From contig JAHECB010000003.1 in NCBI GenBank assembly GCA_024641925.1, positions 8,975 to 49,643 on the forward strand: DNA of 40,669 nt, written 5' to 3'. Position 1 is the stretch's first letter; each line of letters begins with the position of its first letter. Source of the DNA: Betaproteobacteria bacterium (GTDB lineage Bacteria > Pseudomonadota > Gammaproteobacteria > Burkholderiales > Burkholderiaceae_C). The notes beneath the pieces were generated by a model. That model worked only from the letters and a program-made list of their open reading frames with translations, ran no database searches and had not been told where the DNA came from. Positions 17,127 through 32,159 of this stretch are shown piece after piece. Made by a program: the position numbers and the translations under genes.

Positions 17127-18091
17127 TCAAACCGCCGGCAGCTCGGCGCCGCAAGCGCGGTTGCGCCCCATCGACTTTGCGAGGTAGAGCTGGGCATCGG
17201 CCTCGCGCAACAGGCTGGCTGCGGTGCCTGGCGCCTTGCCGGGCTGCGTGCACACGCCCAGGCTGACCGTCACCACGGGGGCCGCGGTGGAGTCACCATG
17301 ATCGATCTGCAGGGCGTGAACGGCGGCACCCAGTTGCTGCGCGAGCAGCATCGCACCGGCCAGGCCGGTTTCCGGCAGCACACAGACAAACTCCTCGCCG
17401 CCATAGCGCGCCACCAGATCACCAGGCCGGCGCACGCCCGCTTTCAGCGCCGTGGCAACGCGGCGCAGACAGTCGTCGCCGGCCTGGTGGCCATGGCGGT
17501 CGTTGTAGCGCTTGAAAAGGTCGACGTCGATCAACACCACGCTCAGCGCACCACCAGTGCGCGCCGCGCGGCCCCACTCGGAGGCCAGCCGTTCATCAAA
17601 GTGGCGCCGGTTGTAAACACCCGTCAGGCCGTCGATGTAGACCCATTCGCGCAGCAGGTCGGACTGCGCTTTCAGCGTCAGGTGCGTGCGCACACGGGCA
17701 CGAACGATCTTGGGATTGATGGGTTTCGAGATGAAGTCCACCGCACCCAGCTCCAGACCCAGGGTCTCGGCTGACTCGTCGCTGTGGGCCGTCACAAAGA
17801 TGATGGGAATGTCCCGTGTGGCCGGATCGGCCTGCATGCGGCGGCAGACTTCGTGGCCGTCCATGCCGGGCATGACCACGTCCAGCAGCACCAGATCGGG
17901 CCGTTTGCTGGCGCACAGCGCCAGCGCCTGCTCACCATTGGTTGCCATCAGCACCTGATGGTCGGCTGCAAAGGCCTGGTACAGCGCCTGGATGTTGACG
18001 GGCTGGTCATCGACCACCAGCAGGCAGGCACGGCGCTGGGGCGCGCCAGGCAACTCGGGTTCAGGGCGCTTGATGGATTCAGGCACAGCGA

Positions 18092-18095
<4 letters not shown>
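17127..18095 (-). CDS. Response regulator diguanylate cyclase (REC-GGDEF)
   Basis: This 322-residue protein has an N-terminal receiver domain (phospho-acceptor Asp72 in LVLLDVVMPGMDG, lysine in FISKP) and a C-terminal GGDEF domain (IDGLTGVYNRRHF to about residue 310). The active-site motif is GGEEF at 232-236, with the metal aspartate in VLIDVDLFKRYND, so it should make cyclic di-GMP. The inhibitory I-site RPGD at 223-226 lies exactly five residues upstream, so product inhibition is expected. Its ATG overlaps the stop of the giant hybrid kinase gene (ATGA), which makes that kinase the obvious phosphoryl donor through its HPt domain. Its stop lies 138 bases before the thioredoxin-fusion gene. 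Confidence 0.93.
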
Positions 18096-23710
<5,615 letters not shown>

Positions 23711-23933
23711 GTTCCGTCACCCCCGAGGCATGCGGGTCGGACACAGGCGGGGGTCGCCCGGCGAGATCAACGCCGCATCGACCGATACTGACGCGCCAGG
23801 GACACCCTGGCCCTGCGAACAGCGGTGGGTTCTCCGGTCTTTCCTGCCCCCGAAATGGGCGTACGGGCAGCGGGCGCCAAGCTGGCAGCGCGGTTCACCG
23901 ATCGGGTCGGCTGCGGCCGACCCCGACCCGGCT

Positions 23934-24806
23934 TCAGGCGGGGCCGCCCAGCCCCAGCAAGCGCATGGCGTTGTCCTTCAGGATCAGGGGTTTGACCTTG
24001 TCCTTGAAGCCGGCTTCGTCGAAATCCTTCATCCAGCGTTCGGGCGTGATCAGCGGGTAGTCGCTGCCAAACAGCATGCGGTCTTTCAGCAGCGTGTTGG
24101 CGTATTGAATCAATTGCGGTGGAAAGTACTTGGGGCTCCAGCCCGACAGGTCGATCCATACATTGGGTTTGTGCAGCGCCAGGCTCAGCGCTTCGTCCTG
24201 CCACGGCCAGCTGGGGTGGGCGATGACGATCTGCATGTCCGGGAAGTCGATGGCCACGTCTTCCAGCAGCATCGGGTTGCTGTTCTGCAGCCGCAGGCCG
24301 CCGCCGCAGCGCATGCCGCTGCCGATGCCGCTGTGCCCGCTGTGGAAAATGGCCGGCAGCTTGTACTCGGCAATCACCTCGTACAGCGGCCAGGCCATGC
24401 GGTCGTAGGGCAGAAAGCCCTGCACCGTGGGGTGGAACTTGAAGCCGCGCACGCCATGCTCTTCCACCAGGCGGCGCGCTTCGCGCGCGCCCATCTTGCC
24501 CTTGTGCGGGTCGATGCTGCCGAAGCAGATCATCATGTCGGCGTTTTTCTGCGCCGCTTCGGCGATCTCTTCGTTGGGAATGCGGCGCCGGCCCAGCTGC
24601 GCTTCGCTGTCCACGGTGAACATCACCAGGCCGATCTTCTGCTCGCGGTAGTAGGCAATCGTCTCTTCGATGGTCGGCCGGCGGTTGCTGCCGAAGTACT
24701 TGTCGGCGGCGCGGTCGTACTCTTCGCCGTAGTTGTCGAAGGGGTTCCAGCACGACACTTCAGCGTGGGTGTGGACGTCAATGGCTCGCAGCTGGTCGGT
24801 CTTCAT
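23934..24806 (-). CDS. Amidohydrolase family protein (amidohydrolase 2 type)
   Basis: This 290-residue TIM-barrel metal-dependent hydrolase or decarboxylase has the N-terminal AIDVHTHAE metal motif (HxH), then GFKFHPTVQGF, IFHSGHSGIGSG, IVIAHPSWPW and FGSDYPL with the metal-binding aspartate. This is the amidohydrolase 2 branch, which includes ACMS decarboxylase, gamma-resorcylate decarboxylase and 4-oxalomesaconate hydratase. The substrate is not evident and no aromatic degradation genes are nearby. The ATG at 24806 (MKTDQLRAIDVHTH) is preferred over an upstream start at 24860 because family members begin just before the HxH motif. It sits on the same strand between two signalling units, with 223 bases to the next gene. 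Confidence 0.88.
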   Translation of the reverse strand: MKTDQLRAIDVHTHAEVSCWNPFDNYGEEYDRAADKYFGSNRRPTIEETIAYYREQKIGLVMFTVDSEAQLGRRRIPNEEIAEAAQKNADMMICFGSIDPHKGKMGAREARRLVEEHGVRGFKFHPTVQGFLPYDRMAWPLYEVIAEYKLPAIFHSGHSGIGSGMRCGGGLRLQNSNPMLLEDVAIDFPDMQIVIAHPSWPWQDEALSLALHKPNVWIDLSGWSPKYFPPQLIQYANTLLKDRMLFGSDYPLITPERWMKDFDEAGFKDKVKPLILKDNAMRLLGLGGPA

Positions 24807-24970
24807 GGCGGCTGGTCTGGGCGGTTGAAGGGTGCGCTCAGTGTAGGCGCCAGCGCGCATGCCGCTTCAGCACGCCCGCAGCCAGGCCGTCGGTGTCGGC
24901 GCCAAGGCGCAAGGCCGCTATTGGTTCCAAGGCTGCCAGTTCACGGGCAGGCGCTGCAGGCATTCCTACA

Positions 24971-25993
24971 CTAGTGACACCAGGTCGCGGGCCGCAGGCC
25001 TGGTTCGACGGCGCGTGCCAGCGCCGGCGCGTCGCGGTCAAAGATGTCCAGCCGCCAGGCCTGCGCGTGCCCGGCTTGCTTGGCGGCTCGCAATGCCGCT
25101 CGCGCCGCGTCGGACAGCTCCTTTTCAGAGCAATGCAATTCATGGGCACCGCCCATGCGCGATTCCGCCGAGGGCTGGATCCAGCGCGAACTCTGGCTGT
25201 CGTAGGACGACAGGCCGATGCTCAGTGTCACCGTTGGGGCGGTTTGAGACGTTTCGTGCGGAATTTCCATGGCTTCGACGGCGTACAGCATGCGGTTGGT
25301 GACTTGCTCTGCACCCTCCCGCGGCGTGTTGGGCAGCAGGGCCACAAATTGTTGGGGGTTCACGCGTGCGATGAAGTCCGCCGGCCGTCGCAAGGCCAGA
25401 TGCAGCTCGTTGGCCACCAGCTTGAGGCAACGCGCCGCTGCAGGCTGCCCATAACGGGTTGTGTAGCTGTCGAACTCGTCGATTTCAATGTGCAGCAGCG
25501 AAATCGGCGTGCCTTCGCGCATGCCACGGCGCCACTCCCGATCCAGCAAGGATTCAAACCCCAGGCGGTTGGCCAGCCCGGTCTGGCCGTCGATGGTGGA
25601 CAGGAGCAACTGCCGGTCGGCGATGTCCTTGGCGCGCAGGCGGGCCTGCACCCGGCTGCGGAGCAGCGGGGCGTTGAAAGGCTTGGTGATGAAGTCGTCC
25701 GCGCCCAGCTTCAAGCCCTTGATCTCGAGTGCCGGGTCGAGATGGCTGGTGACAAAAATAACCGGCACCGCTTGCAGCACCGGATCGGCCTTCATGGCCT
25801 TGCACACCTGAAAACCGCTCATGCCGGGCATCTCGGCATCCAGCAGCACCAGGTCCGGGGCGTTTTCCATGGCGATGCGCAGCGCCGAAACGCCGTCAGT
25901 GGCCACGCAATGCCGGCCCACGCCTTCCAGCGCCCGGCCCATCATGTGCAGCACCGACGGGTCGTCGTCAACCATCAGGATGTTTTGGGTCAC
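24971..25993 (-). CDS. Response regulator with degenerate GGDEF domain
   Basis: This protein of about 340 residues has an intact receiver domain (Asp52 in LVLLDAEMPGMSG, lysine in FITKP) followed by a GGDEF-fold domain recognisable from IDGQTGLANRLGFESLLD and VTLSIGLSSYD. The catalytic motif is NPQQF (212-216) instead of GGDEF, so cyclic di-GMP synthesis is not expected. The I-site RPAD (203-206) is kept with the normal five-residue spacing, so it could bind cyclic di-GMP as a receptor. The start is uncertain. GTG at 25993 has AAAGGTG upstream and begins right before the receiver fold; GTG codons at 26002 and 26047 are alternatives. It follows the second hybrid kinase gene after about 220 bases. 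Confidence 0.87.
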   Translation of the reverse strand: MTQNILMVDDDPSVLHMMGRALEGVGRHCVATDGVSALRIAMENAPDLVLLDAEMPGMSGFQVCKAMKADPVLQAVPVIFVTSHLDPALEIKGLKLGADDFITKPFNAPLLRSRVQARLRAKDIADRQLLLSTIDGQTGLANRLGFESLLDREWRRGMREGTPISLLHIEIDEFDSYTTRYGQPAAARCLKLVANELHLALRRPADFIARVNPQQFVALLPNTPREGAEQVTNRMLYAVEAMEIPHETSQTAPTVTLSIGLSSYDSQSSRWIQPSAESRMGGAHELHCSEKELSDAARAALRAAKQAGHAQAWRLDIFDRDAPALARAVEPGLRPATWCH

Positions 25994-26213
25994 GTTGGGC
26001 ACCTTTGTTCGTGAAAGACCTGCGATACCACGCCGGGGTACACGCACTTATCGGACGTGCCCGCCAGAACTTGAGCCGATGCGGGGTCGATGCGTGCCGG
26101 GCCTGCGAACACAAGGCCCGGTCGTTCGTCGATCAGGCTGTTCGGCTCATCGCCATCAGGCTGGCGTCGGCGGGCCAAGCCCTTGACAACGCAGGCACTC
26201 AGCGTCGGCGAAT

Positions 26214-29200
26214 TCAGGGCCGCGTGCTTCGCAGCGGTCGCACCAATGCCAGTGCACGGCTGAAGTCGAATTCGTCCAGGGCGTCGCGCAGGCTGGCAAA
26301 GTCTTCGGCGGACAACGCGGTTCGCAGCGCCGGCTCCAGGCGGTTGAGCAGCGGCATCACGTCCAGGCTCTGGCGTTCCATCAGGGCGACCAGCGCCGTC
26401 ACTTCATCTGGCGGCAGCGCCACAGGCGCACGCGCGGCGCTGTGCTGGGCTTGTGCATCGGCCGTCGCCATCCGGTCGGCCTGGGCGTGCAGCGACGCGG
26501 CAGCCGCTTGCGTCAGGCTGTGCAGCCGCTGTTGCAGCTCGATCTTCAAGGTCTCCAGCGCAGGGTCGCCAGACCGCTGCGCGGCGACCTCCAGGCGGCC
26601 GGCTGCGGCCGCCACGGCCATGGCGCCCACGACCTGTGCGCTGCCCCGCAACTTGTGCAGCCGCTGGGGCAGCTCGGCCATGGGCGTGTCGGTGACGGTT
26701 TCGAACTCGGCCAGAAAACGCTTCAGCAGTGACAGGTAAAGGTCGTTGTCAATCCGCAGCGGCCAGGAAACCGCCGTGTCGTCGATGCCATGGATGTTGA
26801 TGGCCGTGGGCGTTTCCACTGTGCCACGGGTGGCCCGGGGCAGCACCGGCACCGTGGCGCCACGTGCGCGCTCGACCAGTCGCCGAACGCAGCGCACCAG
26901 GCGTGGCGGGTCCAGCGGCTTGGACAAGAAGTCGTTCATGCCGGCGGCCAGGGCGGCTGAGCGTTCGCGCGGTTGCACGCCGGCGCTCAGCGCTACCACA
27001 GGCAGGTTCTTCAGCCCGGGTTGCTGGCGCAGCTGTCGAACGGTTTGATTGCCGTCCATCTCCGGCATCTGCACGTCCATCAGCACGATGTCAAAAGGCG
27101 GTGACGTTTCTTTCAGCAAGGTCAGTGCCGCCGCGCCGCTGCTGCAGCACACCGCCTCGGCGTGTTCCAGCGCCAGCACGCGTTGGGCCACTTCCAGGTT
27201 CAAGCTGCTGTCGTCCACCACCAGCACCCGCACGCCGGCCAGCCAGATCGATTCCCCGCCGCTGATTTCGCTGGCCTCCAGCAAGCGGTTCTGTGCGCCC
27301 TTGTTGCGCCCGATGGCGTTGTTGACGGCGTTGAACAGCGCCGAAGCGTCCACCGGCTTGATCAACAGGGCGTCGGCCAGCTCCACGTGTTCCGCTGCTC
27401 GTAATTTGTCCAGTTCGTGTGCACTGACGATCACGGCGGCCGGTGGCGGCTGTTCATGCAAGGCCTCGCGCAATTGCGACAGCGCCGTCAAGCCGTCCAG
27501 GTCCGGCATGTCCCAATCGGAGATCACGGCTTCGAAGGGGTGACCTTGCTGCGCGGACTCCACCGCCAGTTCAACCAGCGACCGCCCGCCCGGCACTTGC
27601 GCCACCGCCCAACCCAGCGACGTTGCCATGCGCACCAGCGCAGCACGCTGCACATCGTCGTCCTCGGCCACCAGCACACGCACCGGTGTCGGGCGTCCAG
27701 GTGCTGCCGGCAGCAAGGCCGCATCCACGGCCGGCAGCTTCAGCGTCACCCAGAATTCGCTGCCCTGGCCCGGTGTGCTGCGCGCGCCGGCAGCACCGCC
27801 CATCATCTCGGCCAGCTTCGCCACGATGGACAGGCCCAGGCCGGTACCGCCAAATTGCCGGCTGACGCCGGTGTCGGCCTGCGCGAATGGCTTGAACAGC
27901 CGCGACAAGGTTTCCGGGCTCACGCCGATACCCGTGTCGGCTACGGTGAAGCCAAGGGTTTCGGCGCCATCGGCAGGCTCAACTTTCAGGCTGACCGTGC
28001 CGGCGGACGTGAACTTGATGGCATTGCCCAACAGGTTCTGCAGGATCTGGTGCAGGCGTTGGGTGTCGCCCAACACCACGTCGGGCAAATCCGGTGCCGC
28101 CAGCAGTTCCAGCGTCAGACCTTTGGCCTGCGCGCTGGCCGCGTGCAGGTCCATGGCCTCTTGCAGCGCGGGTCGCAGCGCAAAGGCGTCGTCGTCGATG
28201 GTGAACTGGCCGGCTTCGATCTTGGCCAGGTCCAGCACGTCGTTGATCAGGCTCAGCAAGGCCCGCCCGGCCAGCTGGATCTGGCCCACCATGCGCTGCG
28301 GGTCGCTGGGCAAGGTCTCGCGTTGCAGCAGGTAGGTCAGACCCAGGATGGCGTTCAGCGGTGTGCGGATCTCGTGGCTGGTGTTGGCAAGAAAGTCGCT
28401 CTTGGCGCGTGATGCCGCTTCCGCCGCTTCGGTGGCGCGAGCCAGATCGGTGACGTCCAGCCGCAGGCTGACCAGCTGGCCGTCGGGCAGCAGGTGTTCA
28501 ACGATGCGGATGTGGCGGCCGTCGGTCAGCCGCCGGGTCCACTCACCGCCCACGCGGTGATCGCGCATGCGCTGGCGGATCCAGGCTTCGTCCACCGCGC
28601 CTGAATTGGTCGGCGCGTAAACCTGAACACTCAGCCGCAGAATGGTTTCGAACGGTGTACCCGGCACCAGCACCTCGCGGGCCAGCGGGAACATTTCGCG
28701 GTAGCGTTCGGTACAGAAATTCAACCGGTCTTCGGTGTCGTAGATGGCCATGCCGGCGCCCACTGCGTCGATCGAATTGCGCATCAGGGTCAAAGCCCGT
28801 TCACGTTCGCTCTCGGCCAGCCGCCGTGACGAGATGTCGCTGATGGCGGCCAGCGTGAACAAGCCGTCCTCGGTTTCAACGGGGCTGAGGGCAATTTCGA
28901 GCGGCATCTCGGTGCCGTCCCGGCGCAAGCCCACCAGCTCGCGGCCTTCGGCCATCTTGCGATGGTCGCCTTCGCCAAAAAATTGCTCGATCAGCGCGCC
29001 GTGGCCCGCGCGGGCACGCTCGGGCAGCAGCATGCCCACCGCACTGCCCAGCAGATCGGTGCGGTTGTAGCCAAACAGGACTTCGGCCTGCCGATTGACC
29101 AAGGCAATCCGGCCTTGCCGGTCGACCATCATGTTGGCGTGTGGCGCGGCTTCGAACGTGACACGAAACCGCTGTTCGGCGTTTTGCGCCTGGATCACCA

Positions 29201-31010
29201 GCGCGGCCAGCCGCGCCTGTGCGTGCTTCAGGTCGGTGACGTCGTGCACCAGCACGTAAAAGCCCAGTACCTCACCGTTCTGAAATTGCGGAATGTAGTG
29301 CGCCAGCGTATGGCGAATGCCCGAGCCGTCCTGCAAGTGCAGTTCGCGTTCGAACCGCTGGTCCTCACCGCGCAGTGCGGCTTCGATGAAGGGGCGGTTG
29401 GCCTCGTACAGCGTGTCGCCCAGCACCTCGGTCATCGACTTGCCCGCCATCGTGAGGTGGTCGCCTCCGAAATAGCGCGAATAGGCCGCGTTGGCAAAAC
29501 GGTTGCGCAGCTCGCGGTCCCAGGACCCCACCAGGGATGGCAGGGCGTCCAGTACCGTGCGCATGTCCTGGCTGGTCTGTTCCAGCTGTTGTGTGCGTTC
29601 GGCCACCAGGGCGGCCAGCTCTTCGCCGTAGGCGCGCAGGCCCCGCACCTGGTCCAGGCGTTCGGCAATGGGCCGCAAAATCTTCACCACGCCCACCACC
29701 TGGCCACGCTGATCCAGAGCGGGTCCGCCGGAGATTTCCACGTCCACCAGCGCACCGCTGCGGTGTTGGCGCTGTGTCTCGAAGGGCGCGGTGGGCTGGC
29801 CCTGCCGGGCGTTGTCGATCAGCAGCTGGTCCTCGGCCACTTGTGTCGGTGCGGCGCCCAGGGCGGTGATCGGATGGCCCACGGCCTCTTCGCGGGTGTG
29901 GCCAAAGATCCGGCTGGCGCCGCGGTTCCAGAACGTCACCACGCCGGCCAGGTCCATGCCGATGATGGCGTCACTGGCCTGGTCCAGCATGGTGGTCAGA
30001 CCCATGTTGCGGACCACTGTTTCTTGCCGACTGGCGCGCAGCCGGATGATGGTGGTGGTCAACAGCGCGGCCAAGGCGGCGGCGAGCAAGCCCAGCAGCA
30101 AGACCGTGGGTGGTGGTGTCAGGTTCAGGCCCCGCACCAGGGCAGGCTGCGCGTGAAATTCGAATCGCCACTGCCGGCCCAGGACGTCACGGGTCAGGCT
30201 GGCCTGCCCCAAGGCTTTCTGGGTTGAAGCCGGGGCCGGCATCTGCAGCCCGATCGGCTTGGCGGGATCGGTGATGTCCGCAATGTCCAGACGCACCAGT
30301 TCGGATTTCAGGCCGCCGGCGATCAGCAGGTCGTCGACTTGAATGGGTGAATACACAAAAACCGGCGACGCGGCGATAGGTGCCTTCAGGCCCAGGTTGA
30401 CCGGCTGCACGGCGAGCAACATCAACAGCCCCATGGAGCTGCCCGGTTGGGACTGCACCAGCCGAATGGGGCCGGTGATGACTGCGTGGCCTGACGTCAA
30501 TGCCGCGTTGGTGGTGGCCAGGCGCATGGACTCCGACGCCACGTCCAGTCCGACGGCCGCACGGTTGGAATCCACCGGCTCGACCAGCTGGATGACCCGC
30601 CGTTCGCCGGCATGCGGCGTCAGCTGCTTGATGCTGAAGTCCGGCGCGCCACGGTCTCTGACGCTTTGCAGGTAAGCCACCTCGTTTTCGGGTGGCACCC
30701 GCACGATCATGCCAACACCCAGGATGCCGGGCAGTTCCACCGCCAAATCCCTGGATTCGAAGTACCGCCTGAAATCGGCAGAGGTGACTTTGTCCGGCCC
30801 CGCGCCCATGACAAAACCGCGCGTGCCGCGCAACATCATTTCGCTGCGTTCCAGGCGATTCAGCGCGCTGTCCACCACGTCGGACCCGCGCTCCAGGGTC
30901 TCCAGCTGCACGGCTCGCTGGATGCGATGCTGCTGCCACACGGTCAACCCGGTGGCCAGCGCGCCGCCCGTCAGCGCCACGATCAGGCCCCAGCGCAGCG
31001 CGGGGGTCAT
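26214..31010 (-). CDS. CHASE - multi-PAS hybrid histidine kinase with two receivers and HPt (second copy)
   Basis: This 1,598-residue membrane sensor kinase has the same plan as the gene at 18092-23710 but fewer PAS domains. There is a transmembrane helix near residues 6-24, a periplasmic CHASE-like region (ELPGILGVGMIVRV, IQLVEPVDSNRAAVGLDVAS) and a second helix near 300. About four PAS domains follow. HisKA has His879 in NTSHEIRTP, the ATPase domain has DTGIGV and GGTGLG, receivers have Asp1165 (ISDWDMPDLDG) and Asp1312 (LMDVQMPEMDG), and HPt has His1452 in LHKLRGSAQ. The ATG at 31010 overlaps the TGA of the upstream GGDEF gene (ATGA); a longer frame to 31097 would run deep into that gene and is rejected. 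The ligand is unknown. Confidence 0.93.
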   Translation of the reverse strand: MTPALRWGLIVALTGGALATGLTVWQQHRIQRAVQLETLERGSDVVDSALNRLERSEMMLRGTRGFVMGAGPDKVTSADFRRYFESRDLAVELPGILGVGMIVRVPPENEVAYLQSVRDRGAPDFSIKQLTPHAGERRVIQLVEPVDSNRAAVGLDVASESMRLATTNAALTSGHAVITGPIRLVQSQPGSSMGLLMLLAVQPVNLGLKAPIAASPVFVYSPIQVDDLLIAGGLKSELVRLDIADITDPAKPIGLQMPAPASTQKALGQASLTRDVLGRQWRFEFHAQPALVRGLNLTPPPTVLLLGLLAAALAALLTTTIIRLRASRQETVVRNMGLTTMLDQASDAIIGMDLAGVVTFWNRGASRIFGHTREEAVGHPITALGAAPTQVAEDQLLIDNARQGQPTAPFETQRQHRSGALVDVEISGGPALDQRGQVVGVVKILRPIAERLDQVRGLRAYGEELAALVAERTQQLEQTSQDMRTVLDALPSLVGSWDRELRNRFANAAYSRYFGGDHLTMAGKSMTEVLGDTLYEANRPFIEAALRGEDQRFERELHLQDGSGIRHTLAHYIPQFQNGEVLGFYVLVHDVTDLKHAQARLAALVIQAQNAEQRFRVTFEAAPHANMMVDRQGRIALVNRQAEVLFGYNRTDLLGSAVGMLLPERARAGHGALIEQFFGEGDHRKMAEGRELVGLRRDGTEMPLEIALSPVETEDGLFTLAAISDISSRRLAESERERALTLMRNSIDAVGAGMAIYDTEDRLNFCTERYREMFPLAREVLVPGTPFETILRLSVQVYAPTNSGAVDEAWIRQRMRDHRVGGEWTRRLTDGRHIRIVEHLLPDGQLVSLRLDVTDLARATEAAEAASRAKSDFLANTSHEIRTPLNAILGLTYLLQRETLPSDPQRMVGQIQLAGRALLSLINDVLDLAKIEAGQFTIDDDAFALRPALQEAMDLHAASAQAKGLTLELLAAPDLPDVVLGDTQRLHQILQNLLGNAIKFTSAGTVSLKVEPADGAETLGFTVADTGIGVSPETLSRLFKPFAQADTGVSRQFGGTGLGLSIVAKLAEMMGGAAGARSTPGQGSEFWVTLKLPAVDAALLPAAPGRPTPVRVLVAEDDDVQRAALVRMATSLGWAVAQVPGGRSLVELAVESAQQGHPFEAVISDWDMPDLDGLTALSQLREALHEQPPPAAVIVSAHELDKLRAAEHVELADALLIKPVDASALFNAVNNAIGRNKGAQNRLLEASEISGGESIWLAGVRVLVVDDSSLNLEVAQRVLALEHAEAVCCSSGAAALTLLKETSPPFDIVLMDVQMPEMDGNQTVRQLRQQPGLKNLPVVALSAGVQPRERSAALAAGMNDFLSKPLDPPRLVRCVRRLVERARGATVPVLPRATRGTVETPTAINIHGIDDTAVSWPLRIDNDLYLSLLKRFLAEFETVTDTPMAELPQRLHKLRGSAQVVGAMAVAAAAGRLEVAAQRSGDPALETLKIELQQRLHSLTQAAAASLHAQADRMATADAQAQHSAARAPVALPPDEVTALVALMERQSLDVMPLLNRLEPALRTALSAEDFASLRDALDEFDFSRALALVRPLRSTRP

Positions 31011-32050
31011 GCGGGCCCTTTGGGCTTGCTGTCCGCTTTGTGCGCCGTGTTCATGCCCACTGCCACCGCGGCCTGGCTGCCCAAGACCTTGTACCAAGCC
31101 TGGTTGCGGCCATTTGATTTGGCGCTGTACAGGGCCATGTCGGCGCAGCGCAATAAAGCGGCTGCATCGGCCGGCGACTGGTCCGGCGGTGATGCACTGT
31201 CCGCTGTTCGCAGCGCCGGCCCGGCCTGCGCCGAATTCAGCGATGAAAGCCCGATGCTGACGGTCAGGTGATCTGCCACGCTTGACGCGCCGTGGGGTAC
31301 CTGGGCCATGCTGACGGCGGCCAGCACGGACTGCGCCACCGTGCAGGCGCCTTCCAAGTCGGTTTCGGGCAGGACAAAGGTGAATTCTTCGCCGCCGTAG
31401 CGGGCCACCAGATCAGCCGGTCTGCGAGCCACCGACTTCAGGGCCGCAGCCACCTCTCGCAGTGCGTCGTCGCCGGCCTGGTGGCCGTGGTGGTCGTTGT
31501 AGGCCTTGAAGTGGTCGACGTCCACCATCATCACGGCCAGGGGTTTGCTGTTGCGCAGGGTGCGCAGCCATTCGACCTGCAACACCTCGTCCAGGCGCGC
31601 CCGGTTGGCCAGGCCCGTCAGGCCATCGGTCACGGCCTCGCGGCGCAGCCTGTCGGCCAGCCGCTTCATGCGCACCAGGTTGCCCACCCGGGCCTTCACG
31701 ATGGCGGCGCGGGGGGGCTTGGCCAGAAAGTCGGCGCCGCCGCTGTCCAGCGCACGCAATTCACTGGCCTCATCGGCATTGGCGGTGAGAAAAAGCACCG
31801 GCACGTCGCTGGTCGACGGGTCTTGCTTGAGCTGGGCACAGACCTCGTGGCCGCCCAGGCCGGGCATTTCAACGTCCAGCATCACCAGATCGGGTGGATC
31901 CAGCCGCGCCAGCCGAAGCCCGTCTTGGCCGGTGCGCGCAACCTGCACCGCAAACCGGCCGTTCAGCATGCGGCTGAGCGCGATCAGCATGGTGGTGTCG
32001 TCATCAACAATCAACACCCGCGGCATGTCTGCCGCCAACAACTCAGGCAT
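31007..32050 (-). CDS. Response regulator diguanylate cyclase (REC-GGDEF)
   Basis: This 347-residue protein has a receiver domain (Asp59 in LVMLDVEMPGLGG, lysine in FLAKP) and a complete GGDEF domain: TDGLTGLANRARL, MMVDVDHFKAYND, GGEEF at 219-223 and the I-site RPAD at 210-213. It should make cyclic di-GMP under phosphorylation control and be product-inhibited. The ATG at 32050 has GGGAAGC upstream and is preferred over a start at 32128, which would add a non-homologous leader. The stop overlaps the ATG of the second hybrid kinase, so here the cyclase precedes its kinase. In the other pair the order is reversed. Confidence 0.92.
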   Translation of the reverse strand: MPELLAADMPRVLIVDDDTTMLIALSRMLNGRFAVQVARTGQDGLRLARLDPPDLVMLDVEMPGLGGHEVCAQLKQDPSTSDVPVLFLTANADEASELRALDSGGADFLAKPPRAAIVKARVGNLVRMKRLADRLRREAVTDGLTGLANRARLDEVLQVEWLRTLRNSKPLAVMMVDVDHFKAYNDHHGHQAGDDALREVAAALKSVARRPADLVARYGGEEFTFVLPETDLEGACTVAQSVLAAVSMAQVPHGASSVADHLTVSIGLSSLNSAQAGPALRTADSASPPDQSPADAAALLRCADMALYSAKSNGRNQAWYKVLGSQAAVAVGMNTAHKADSKPKGPA

Positions 32051-32111
32051 GGGCTGCTTCCCGAAAGTGGCGCTGGGCGCGGTCAACCCTCCCAGCACCT
32101 GCAACCGATTG

Positions 32112-32127
32112 TGACGAATTTGTAACA
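32112..32127 (-). promoter_or_regulatory. Possible PhoB-type direct repeat upstream of the GGDEF gene
   Basis: In the 109-base gap the minus strand carries TGTTA, six bases, then CGTCA. This resembles the Pho-box unit (TGTCA-N6-TGTCA) with one mismatch per half. A full Pho box normally extends further and no promoter boxes are evident, so this may be chance. Confidence 0.2.
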
Positions 32128-32159
32128 TCTTGGCGGCTCGGCCGCTGGTAGGAATTGGC

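Noticed and set aside
23767-24753. A 328-codon minus-strand open frame overlapping the amidohydrolase
   Set aside because: It is a shifted frame of the amidohydrolase with arginine-rich, non-conserved sequence; the other frame has all the metal motifs.
26214-31097. A longer start for the second hybrid kinase at 31097
   Set aside because: It would overlap the upstream cyclase gene by 91 bases. The ATG at 31010 gives a clean ATGA overlap and begins right before the first membrane helix.
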